A stretch of DNA of 64,000 bases. Source: Halomonas citrativorans. GTDB lineage: Bacteria > Pseudomonadota > Gammaproteobacteria > Pseudomonadales > Halomonadaceae. Below, one piece after another: positions 9,047-16,191 of this stretch (positions within the stretch are counted from its first letter, which is position 1; each line of letters opens with the position of its first letter). The translations under genes and the position numbers were made by a program. The notes below the pieces were generated by a model. That model was not told the origin of the DNA, ran no database searches, and worked only from the letters and a program-made list of their open reading frames with translations. The DNA lies in contig NZ_FUKM01000048.1 of assembly GCF_900163645.1 (NCBI RefSeq), positions 186,001 through 250,000 on the forward strand. Direction: 5' to 3'.

Positions 9047-10080
9047 TATGCGTTCTCCTTGACGGTGGTTGATGTAGCGGGTTTTTCACGACGATTGGCG
9101 AGGTCAACGGCTTGCTTAAGCGCCTCAAGCAGACTGCGTTCGTCAGCCACGCCTTTCCCAGCAATATCAAACGCCGTGCCATGATCCACTGAGGTACGAA
9201 TAACGGGCAATCCCACGGTCACATTAACGCCGGCCTCAAGCCCCATCACCTTAACGGGGCCATGCCCTTGGTCGTGGTACATCGCCACCACTACGTCAAA
9301 GTCACCTCTGCCAGCGCGGAAGAACAGCGTATCGGCAGGAAGCGGGCCTTGAACATCCCACCCACGCGCGGTGAGTTCTTCGATCGCAGGTACAATTTTC
9401 TCTTCTTCTTCGCCATAACCGAACAGACCGTTCTCACCAGCGTGAGGGTTAATACCACAAACGCCGATACGTGGGTTATCGATACCCGCGCGGGCAAGCG
9501 TTTCATGTGCACGCTCGATAGTACGTTTGACGAGTCCCGGCTCGATACGGTGAATAGCGTCTAGCAGACCGATATGGGTGGTGACATGAATGACGCGAAG
9601 ATTGGGCGCCACCAGCATCATCGAAACCTCGTCGATGCCGGTCAGGTGCGCTAGCATCTCCGTATGTCCTGGAAAGAGGTGTCCGCCAGCGTGTAGCGCC
9701 TCTTTATTTAGCGGTGCTGTACAGATGGCATCAAGATCGCCCTTATGCGTCAGCTCAACGGTATGCGCAATGAACTGATAAGCCGCATCACCGGCAACTG
9801 GGGATACCTGTCCGTACGGTAAATCTTCAGGGATCAGTCCAAGATCAATGCAGTCCACTGTGCCTGGCGTAAATTTCGCCGCACTAACATCATCAATCAC
9901 ATTCAGGGTCAACTGGCTGCCAACAATCTGCCCCGCTTTTTTCAAACGACCCGCGTCGCCGATAACGAGTGGTCGGCAGGTGGTGTATACGCTCTCATGG
10001 GCAAGAGCCTTCATGATGACTTCAGGGCCGACGCCTGCGGCATCCCCCATGGTGATACCTACAACAGGAAGGTAGCTCAT
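9046..10080 (-). CDS. PdxA2-type 4-phospho-tetronate dehydrogenase (PdxA family)
   Basis: 344-aa NAD-dependent metal dehydrogenase and decarboxylase of the PdxA family. Visible motifs are GITMGDAAGVGPE at the N terminus, FPGHTEMLAHLTG with the first metal histidine, and AMYHDQGHGPVK with further metal and substrate histidines. Canonical PdxA acts in pyridoxine synthesis. Catabolic paralogues (PdxA2) oxidise D-threonate or D-erythronate 4-phosphate to dihydroxyacetone phosphate and CO2. The operon partner here is a DUF1537 kinase, which favours the catabolic role. The ATG at 10080 is used, with GGAG 11 bases upstream; the longer frame starts from an unsupported TTG at 10122. Confidence 0.87.
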   Translation of the reverse strand: MSYLPVVGITMGDAAGVGPEVIMKALAHESVYTTCRPLVIGDAGRLKKAGQIVGSQLTLNVIDDVSAAKFTPGTVDCIDLGLIPEDLPYGQVSPVAGDAAYQFIAHTVELTHKGDLDAICTAPLNKEALHAGGHLFPGHTEMLAHLTGIDEVSMMLVAPNLRVIHVTTHIGLLDAIHRIEPGLVKRTIERAHETLARAGIDNPRIGVCGINPHAGENGLFGYGEEEEKIVPAIEELTARGWDVQGPLPADTLFFRAGRGDFDVVVAMYHDQGHGPVKVMGLEAGVNVTVGLPVIRTSVDHGTAFDIAGKGVADERSLLEALKQAVDLANRREKPATSTTVKENA

Positions 10081-10125
10081 TGGTAGTATTACTCCGAAGT
10101 AACTAGGAGCAGAACCTGGCAAGGC

Positions 10126-11370
10126 TCAACAGCGACATGAACTGGAAGGACGTTTATCGACCAGCGTGCGCCAAGCCTCATAAAGCGTCGTCTCGCCACC
10201 AAAGGCGCCCGCTTTGGTCACTACCGGCATGCCTTGGCCGCTAACCGAGAGCGCAACACCCGGCTCAAGCTCATCAACGAGACGCAGATGATTGATACCG
10301 GCCGCGCTAAGCAAGGCTTTAGCTGTTTCGCCGCCCGTCGCGACGAGCGCCCCAAGTAGGCTTATATGGTTGCCCAAGTGGCTAGCTAGACGTTGCGACA
10401 GCGCATAACCGTCAATGGAAGGGTCCGGGGCTTGCTGAGTCAGACTTACGAGTACGTTGTGTCCTGCCTCAAGCGCTTGTTGCGCTCTTTTCAGCGCAAA
10501 AGGCGCACCCTGGAAGGTCAGTAGATCGGCGATATCCACTTGGAAGTGTTCAAGCGCTTTGCCACTTTTCGTTAACAGATAGTCAACCTGGCGATGTGAA
10601 ACGGACGACATACTCCCCACCACCATCAAAACCGGCCCTTCTATCGTGACGGGGGGCAGTAAAGCCGTACCTGCGTCACGACCAAGATAGGGGCAGAGCG
10701 CTTTTGAAAGCCCTGCCGAGCCTACCCAGAAGATGCGATCAAGGATATGCGTTGCTTCAGCGAGACGCTCAAGATCTGCGTCACTTTCGGCGTCGCACAC
10801 CACGGCCTCTATCTGATTTTGCTGATGTTTTAAAAGCCACTGACTTAGCACGTCCGTAGATGACTCGCGCAGCGTGGCAAGCGATAAGTGAGCGACGTTA
10901 ATATCCGCCTCGACCAGCATATCGCTCAGTGAAGCCTTGCCGCTCCGCCCCTCATTGCCCCACACCGGTGTCTCTTCGACAGGCGTATGGTCAATGAACT
11001 GTCGTGCGTCTCGAGTAAAGCGCTTCATCGTGGGCATGGCCGGTGCTACCACCGCCATTCCCGCCTCAGGAATCAGCGCGGCAACTTCCTGAGCCCAGTT
11101 GCCACGAAGTGTTGAATCGATTTTTTTATAAAGACGAAGGCCTGGCTGACGCACTGCGCGCCAAGCCTCAACATTCAGCTTAGCTGCCTCGGTTGCGTCC
11201 AAATGGCGAGAATCCGTATCGAAAACCAACACCTGCGCATCTACGTTATTTTGCAGGGAAAGCTCAATAACCGTCGCTGAACCGCTCCTGGCGTAGCTCA
11301 CCGCGCAGTCAGCAGCACCTGACAGATCATCCGCCAGAATAATAAGCCGCGCCTTGTCCGATAAAGACAT
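10126..11370 (-). CDS. Four-carbon acid sugar kinase (DUF1537; DtnK/OtnK family)
   Basis: ATP-dependent kinase of the DUF1537 family, about 414 aa. The N-terminal domain has the hallmark ADDLSGAADCA and KKIDSTLRGNW motifs that bind the acid sugar. The C-terminal nucleotide domain has ATGGETAKALL. The family phosphorylates D-threonate, D-erythronate or 3-oxotetronates at O4. The start at 11370 follows GAGAGG by six bases. An alternative ATG at 11388 overlaps the upstream stop (TAATG) and adds six residues, with a weaker ribosome site. The product would feed the PdxA2-like enzyme encoded next. Confidence 0.88.
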   Translation of the reverse strand: MSLSDKARLIILADDLSGAADCAVSYARSGSATVIELSLQNNVDAQVLVFDTDSRHLDATEAAKLNVEAWRAVRQPGLRLYKKIDSTLRGNWAQEVAALIPEAGMAVVAPAMPTMKRFTRDARQFIDHTPVEETPVWGNEGRSGKASLSDMLVEADINVAHLSLATLRESSTDVLSQWLLKHQQNQIEAVVCDAESDADLERLAEATHILDRIFWVGSAGLSKALCPYLGRDAGTALLPPVTIEGPVLMVVGSMSSVSHRQVDYLLTKSGKALEHFQVDIADLLTFQGAPFALKRAQQALEAGHNVLVSLTQQAPDPSIDGYALSQRLASHLGNHISLLGALVATGGETAKALLSAAGINHLRLVDELEPGVALSVSGQGMPVVTKAGAFGGETTLYEAWRTLVDKRPSSSCRC

Positions 11371-11387
11371 TGATGGCCTCTCAACCA

Positions 11388-12263
11388 TTAGCGATAAACC
11401 TGCATCAATTCATCAAGCTGCTGGCGCTGTTGATCGCTTAGCGGTAGTGCGGGAGCGCGTGTAGGGCCTGCTGGCATGCCCATCAACTCGGCTGCTGCTT
11501 TCAATACCACCGGCATGGTCGCCATACCGAAGGCGGTGCGCAGCACGCGAAGTTTTTCCTGTGCTTCACGAGCTGTTTCCATGTCGCCTGCCTGGAAGGC
11601 GTTATAGATGGTCATCACGACATCGGGTACTGCGTTGGTGGTAGCCGCTACCGCGCCATCGGCACCCGCCAGTAGGCCCCAAAGGATGAGTGAGTCGGTA
11701 CCCGTAAAAACAGCAAAATCGTCGCGCTTCAAACCAATCAGTTGCGTCAACCGGTCAAAATCGCCGCCGCTGTCTTTAATGCCTTGCACCATGGGCAGGT
11801 GCGAAAGCTCGGCCACAGTATCAATGGTAATCGTGCCGCCAGTTTTAGCGGGAATGTTGTAAAGCATAAAGGGGAGCGATGCTTGCTCAGCAATCGCCGA
11901 ATAATGAACGACAAGCTCACGCTGGGAAACCGCGTTAAAGTAAGGAGTAATGATCGAACATGCATCAACCCCAACCTGTTCCATCCTGGCGTTCATGTCG
12001 ATCACGCCTTGGGTGGTAAACGCACCGGTCCCCGCAATAACTGGCACTCTCCCATGAGCCTGATCAACGACTATTCGCGCAACGTTCAGCTTTTCGTCGT
12101 CACTTAGCGCAAAGAACTCACCGTTAGTGCCCAGCGCGAAAAGCCCATGGACGCCCTTATCAATCAAGGTATCGACCAATGTACGCAGTGCGGCTTCATC
12201 TACCGCCTGACGATCGTTCATTGGAGTAATCAAGGCGGGGATAATGCCTTTAAATAGCGTCAT
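11388..12263 (-). CDS. DapA-family lyase/aldolase (dihydrodipicolinate synthase superfamily)
   Basis: 291-aa class I lyase with the DapA TIM barrel. The Schiff-base lysine lies in GIKDSGGD, the proton-relay tyrosine in MLYNIPAKTGG, and the GTG motif in IAGTGAFTT. Family members act on pyruvate or on 2-keto-3-deoxy sugar acids. Genomic position as first gene of an acid-sugar operon argues against lysine synthesis. The likely role is aldol cleavage or dehydration of a keto acid made by the other enzymes, but the substrate is unknown. It is the promoter-proximal gene, divergent from the TAXI transporter. Confidence 0.85.
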   Translation of the reverse strand: MTLFKGIIPALITPMNDRQAVDEAALRTLVDTLIDKGVHGLFALGTNGEFFALSDDEKLNVARIVVDQAHGRVPVIAGTGAFTTQGVIDMNARMEQVGVDACSIITPYFNAVSQRELVVHYSAIAEQASLPFMLYNIPAKTGGTITIDTVAELSHLPMVQGIKDSGGDFDRLTQLIGLKRDDFAVFTGTDSLILWGLLAGADGAVAATTNAVPDVVMTIYNAFQAGDMETAREAQEKLRVLRTAFGMATMPVVLKAAAELMGMPAGPTRAPALPLSDQQRQQLDELMQVYR

Positions 12264-12575
12264 GGCGTCAGTTTCCTCAGCTCGTTTGCGATCAAATCGA
12301 TCATAAAAATGATTGATTTAAAAAAATATCGCAAGCAAACCAAGCAAATATAATTGACCAAAACGATCAAAAAACAATTAAGAATCTGAAAATACAATAA
12401 AAACAAGTGATTTAACTTTAGTATATACAACAAAAGTACAAATGCATAAATTGATTGTTGCGATCATTTTATAGTCATTGGAGGTTGAGGGTGCAGCACC
12501 CGCCATTTGTTAGCGACCTCTTGCGTGAAGCCTTTCTACTCACCAAGCACTGCACAATAAAAAATCGGAGATCCA
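12264..12575. promoter_or_regulatory. AT-rich divergent promoter region with repeated CGATCA boxes
   Basis: This 312-bp region separates the acid-sugar operon from the TAXI transporter. Its middle is far richer in A and T than its neighbours. CGATCA occurs four times, at 12289, 12298, 12364 and 12461, and the longer TTGCGATCA occurs exactly twice, at 12286 and 12458, flanking the AT-rich core. CAAGCAAA is also directly repeated at 12332 and 12341. These are candidate operators for the DeoR-family protein encoded at the end of the operon. No confident sigma-70 hexamer pair was chosen. Confidence 0.5.
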
Positions 12576-13574
12576 ATGAAAAACCTTAGGAATACCGCTC
12601 TGGCTACCATTTTGGCTGCTGTTCCTATGTCCGCATGGGCTCAGGACGCGACAATTCGCATCATCTCACAGGATCCAGGCACTGGTTGGTATGCTTACGG
12701 CTCGGCGGTGGGCGAGATCATCGATCGGTCTGAAGGTGAGTTCAATCTTAATGCTGACGTCTTGCCTCGTGGTGGCGGCATGGTGAATCCATTGGCAGTA
12801 GGCCAGGGTTCAGCCGACATAGGCTTTGCCACTGCTAATGCCGCTCTTTGGGCGCGTGACGGAATCGGGGAAGAGTTCGAAGGCCGCTCGGCGGAGAACC
12901 TGCGTACGCTTGTCGGCGGTTTGCAGGCCGCTTATACCACCATTACTGCTCGCCGTGCTTATGTAGAGCGTACTGGCCTGACGACATTCGATGATATGGT
13001 CAATGCTGAAAATCCGCCACGCTTCGTGCTCAAGCCCACAGGTTCGCAGGTACCTATCCTCGCCGACCATATGTTTGAAGCGCTTGGTACCAGTCTCGAA
13101 GAAATGCGCGACCGTGGTGCAATCAACCAGATCAGTACCGCCCAGATTGCCCAAATGATGCGTGATGGCACAGCAGATGTGTATATCGAGAACGCACCAC
13201 TGGGTCAGGCGACCATGCAGGAATTAGCGCTGACTACCGATGTGGTCCTGGTTCCCATGTCCGATAACGTGCTTGACCATATGGTCGAAGTGGGCGTCCC
13301 GCGCATCGCTCTGCCCGAAGGCAGTTATCCGAAGATGGACGGTGACTATGCTTCATCGAATACACCTACGATCTTGATCGTCAGCACCGATCTGGATGAT
13401 GACGTCGCTTACCAGATCACCGCAGCGATGGTCGAGGCACGCGATCAGTTGGCTGAGTCCTTCCCTCCGCTGGCAGGCTGGGATCCTCAGGCGGGTGCTC
13501 AACCCGATCAATCGGTACTTGAACTGCACCCTGGCGCGGCTCGTTACTATCGCGAACGTGGCTGGATCGAGTAA
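12576..13574 (+). CDS. TAXI-family TRAP transporter solute-binding protein
   Basis: 332-aa periplasmic binding protein with a Sec signal peptide (cleavage after SAWAQ, about residue 23). The TAXI fold begins at IRIISQDPGTGWYAYGSAV. TAXI proteins deliver their ligand to a fused TRAP permease, which is encoded just downstream. CGGAG lies eight bases ahead of the ATG. It is divergent from the acid-sugar operon, so the imported compound is probably that operon's substrate; this is inference from position. The C terminus (LHPGAARYYRERGWIE) is the normal end for this family. Confidence 0.93.
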   Translation: MKNLRNTALATILAAVPMSAWAQDATIRIISQDPGTGWYAYGSAVGEIIDRSEGEFNLNADVLPRGGGMVNPLAVGQGSADIGFATANAALWARDGIGEEFEGRSAENLRTLVGGLQAAYTTITARRAYVERTGLTTFDDMVNAENPPRFVLKPTGSQVPILADHMFEALGTSLEEMRDRGAINQISTAQIAQMMRDGTADVYIENAPLGQATMQELALTTDVVLVPMSDNVLDHMVEVGVPRIALPEGSYPKMDGDYASSNTPTILIVSTDLDDDVAYQITAAMVEARDQLAESFPPLAGWDPQAGAQPDQSVLELHPGAARYYRERGWIE

Positions 13575-13611
13575 TCGCTCGGCAAATAATCATTATCTTT
13601 AAACCGTGTGA

Positions 13612-13637
13612 CGCCGCCGCAGGTTTTCGCGGCGGCG
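13612..13637 (+). other. GC-rich hairpin between binding protein and permease genes
   Basis: CGCCGCCGC and GCGGCGGCG form a perfect 9-bp stem with an 8-nt loop, 37 bp after the binding-protein stop and 13 bp before the permease start. No T run follows. Such hairpins often protect an abundant upstream message or partly terminate transcription, keeping the permease lower than its binding protein. It also lies where the permease ribosome site should be, so it may limit translation. Confidence 0.6.
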
Positions 13638-13650
13638 CACGGTCGTAAAT

Positions 13651-15570
13651 ATGGCCATCAATTTCGGGGTGCGTGTATTGAAACCGTCCGACCTGCTTAC
13701 CTTTCCGATGCTAATGCGTGTCGTACAGATAGGGCTATCCTTCACCTACGTGACCTATCTGCTCCGGCATTTTTTCAACCCGGCATCGCCACTCGCCGCG
13801 GTAACGTTCCACGTTTTTATGGCTGTGGCGCTGGTTTTTGCTTTCAATCCGCTAAATTGGCGAGCAGGCCTTACACGCTGGCTAGGGCGGGCAATCGACA
13901 TTGGCGCTATTGCATTGTCAATCGGCTTCGTTTGGACCTACCAAAACGAAATAGGCCGCCTCGAACGCCACCTTGAGATGATCGACCCTGTCCTGCCGCT
14001 CGACATGTTTTTGCATATCGTAGGCCTGGTTCTAATATTTGAAGCCGTACGGCGCGCTGTGGGCTGGTCGCTTTTGGTAGTGGTCATGGGCTTTCTCGCC
14101 TATGGCTATCTCGGGCCTTATTTCCCTGGCTGGATGTCATTTCCTGGCTTTTCGCTCTCGACGATGGCCGAATTGATCAGTATGAAAACTGACGGCATTT
14201 TCGGCGTCACAGCAACGGCGGCCATCAATTTCGTTTTCTACTTCGTACTGTTTGGCACGATCTTTACTTTTACCGGCGGCGGTGCGCTATTCATTGACTT
14301 GGCTATGCGTATGACTGCCCGCCTAAAAGGTGGTGCGGCCAAAATGGCGCTGGTAGGTTCGGCGCTGTTTGGCATGGTATCAGGCTCCGCCATTGCCAAT
14401 ACAACATCGACCGGGGCGCTGACCATCCCGATCATGAGGCGTGCGGGCTACTCCAAGGACCAAGCCGCCGCGACCGAAGCGATTGCTTCGACGGGTGGGC
14501 AGCTTATGCCCCCCATTATGGGCGTGGCAGCCTTCGTCATGGCGGATCTTTTAGGTATCCCCTACGGCACGATCGCGGCAGCCGCGCTGATCCCATCAGC
14601 GGCCTTCTACTTTGCTCTTTATGTCATCGTTGACCTGCGTGCCCGTCGCTACGGCATTGGCAACGTTCCGGCCGAACTGCTTGAGATCGCCCCCGTACTA
14701 CCTCGAGTTCACCTTTTGGCTTCGCCTATCGCCATGATCACCTGCCTGATCATCGGCTACTCTGCTCCCTATGCAGCGCTGGTGGGTACGGTAACGGCGC
14801 TAGTCGTACCTGTTTTACGTAAATCGACCCGCTATGATCCGCGTCAGCTTTTCGATGCGATACTGGATACCGCAAAACAAATGGCGTGGATTTCAGCCCC
14901 GCTAGCGGCCGTCGGTATCGTAATGGTCGTGGCTACGCAGTCGAACCTTGCACTGAATTTCGTGAGTATTCTATCGGATGCAGGTACAGGTCAGCTTTAC
15001 CTTTCATTACTGCTGGTCATTGTAGGCTGCATCATCATGGGTATGGGACTTCCTACGGTGGCAGCTTATATCATTGGCTCGCTAATTTTCGTACCAGCGC
15101 TAATGGATTTAGGGGTAGATCGTCTGGCCGCCAATCTCTTCGTTCTTTACTACTGTGTTCTATCGATGGTTACCCCGCCGGTTGCCTTATGCTCCTATGC
15201 AGCAGCGGGTATCGCGAACTCCGATGCGAACAAAACTGGTCTTTTAGCCTTTGCCTACTCACTGGTGATCTTCCTTGTGCCCTTCGGGTTTATCAACGAC
15301 CCCCACATTCTTTGGCAGGGCACAGGACTCCAGATAGCGGTGGGCGCGGCAGGGATGTTCCTTGCTACCTTCTCGTGGGCAGTGTTCTTGATGGGATGGA
15401 TGAACGGCAAACTTTCATGGTTGGAAAGAGGAATTTTTCTGGCAGTCAGCCTGTCGCTTATCTTGTCACCGACGCTCTCACCCGCATGGGACATTAGTGT
15501 GATTGTAGTAGTAGCGCTGCTCTTTTGGTGCTTCACCCTACGCCCGCGCTTTGTGCCGGCACAAGCCTAA
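13651..15570 (+). CDS. TRAP transporter fused 4TM-12TM permease (TAXI type)
   Basis: 639-aa inner-membrane protein joining the small (4TM) and large (12TM) TRAP permease subunits, as is usual for TAXI systems. The large-subunit signature includes VSGSAIANTTSTGALTIPIM around residues 250-270 and the second repeat MGMGLPTVAAYIIG. Transport is expected to be driven by an ion gradient, commonly sodium. The ATG at 13651 has no strong ribosome site and sits just after the hairpin at 13612-13637. Ends 18 bp before another hairpin that probably closes the operon. Confidence 0.93.
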   Translation: MAINFGVRVLKPSDLLTFPMLMRVVQIGLSFTYVTYLLRHFFNPASPLAAVTFHVFMAVALVFAFNPLNWRAGLTRWLGRAIDIGAIALSIGFVWTYQNEIGRLERHLEMIDPVLPLDMFLHIVGLVLIFEAVRRAVGWSLLVVVMGFLAYGYLGPYFPGWMSFPGFSLSTMAELISMKTDGIFGVTATAAINFVFYFVLFGTIFTFTGGGALFIDLAMRMTARLKGGAAKMALVGSALFGMVSGSAIANTTSTGALTIPIMRRAGYSKDQAAATEAIASTGGQLMPPIMGVAAFVMADLLGIPYGTIAAAALIPSAAFYFALYVIVDLRARRYGIGNVPAELLEIAPVLPRVHLLASPIAMITCLIIGYSAPYAALVGTVTALVVPVLRKSTRYDPRQLFDAILDTAKQMAWISAPLAAVGIVMVVATQSNLALNFVSILSDAGTGQLYLSLLLVIVGCIIMGMGLPTVAAYIIGSLIFVPALMDLGVDRLAANLFVLYYCVLSMVTPPVALCSYAAAGIANSDANKTGLLAFAYSLVIFLVPFGFINDPHILWQGTGLQIAVGAAGMFLATFSWAVFLMGWMNGKLSWLERGIFLAVSLSLILSPTLSPAWDISVIVVVALLFWCFTLRPRFVPAQA

Positions 15571-15588
15571 GTTCATTGGCACGATGAT

Positions 15589-15610
15589 GGGGCGCAGCGT
15601 GAAGCGCCCC
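15589..15610 (+). terminator. Possible terminator hairpin after TRAP permease
   Basis: GGGGCGC (15589-15595) pairs exactly with GCGCCCC (15604-15610) around an 8-nt loop. There is no T run after it, so it may be a message-end stabiliser rather than an intrinsic terminator. The rest of the gap to 15823 shows no convincing gene. Confidence 0.4.
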
Positions 15611-15823
15611 CAACGCTCCCCCTAAGAGGCTTACCCAGCATACGGGCAACTCACTAGCCCCTACCAGCACCATCAACCAGATGCATCCCCTCTCGTCTCC
15701 TCGCAACCGTCTCGTACATAAACCTTCTGTTAGCGCCACCTCAATTACCGGTGTCTGCTACGCTTAAACAAACAATTAGGTAAACATTGGAACAAATCTA
15801 TTCATCACAGGAGTGATAACGCA

Positions 15824-16183
15824 ATGTCGCGATTACAAAGACGCCGTACGGGCGCAGGAGTACTGCTTTTAGCCGCTTTAGCAGGTGTTTTTATTTCTGC
15901 TTACGCTTATATAACACCGTTGACCGGAGTAACCGGCACGCTTGGTGCATTGGTGGCTATTCTGGCCTGCGTTGTGCTCATTGCCGCGGCACTGGTGCTC
16001 TTCAAACTTAACGCCAGCGGCGGCCTCATCGCGCTTCGTACGCTTATTATTATTGGGCTGGCCGGGACATTTTTCGCCGCTATGCTTTTACACCAGTGGT
16101 GGCTGGGCGTCGCCATGGTTATAGGCCTGATCGGGCTGATAGTTGATATAACAAGCTCCCCCTCTAAACCCACTCGGACCTGA
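15824..16183 (+). CDS. Small four-helix membrane protein, putative membrane domain of a split PQQ dehydrogenase
   Basis: 119-aa protein with four hydrophobic helices (about residues 12-30, 36-60, 68-88 and 89-108) and a charged N terminus. An AGGAG box lies nine bases ahead of the ATG. It is immediately followed, 8 bp later, by a periplasmic PQQ dehydrogenase. Single-chain membrane glucose and quinate dehydrogenases begin with a membrane domain of this size, so this protein probably anchors the enzyme and passes electrons to ubiquinone. I do not recognise a specific family name, and the role rests on size, topology and position. Confidence 0.7.
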   Translation: MSRLQRRRTGAGVLLLAALAGVFISAYAYITPLTGVTGTLGALVAILACVVLIAAALVLFKLNASGGLIALRTLIIIGLAGTFFAAMLLHQWWLGVAMVIGLIGLIVDITSSPSKPTRT

Positions 16184-16191
16184 GGCGCTCT

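Noticed and set aside
13608..13976. Plus-strand 122-codon frame overlapping the TRAP permease start
   Set aside because: It is an out-of-frame shadow of the permease and begins inside the GC hairpin.
15533..15739. Minus-strand 68-codon frame after the TRAP permease
   Set aside because: Low-complexity composition, overlaps the permease end and a hairpin, no ribosome site.
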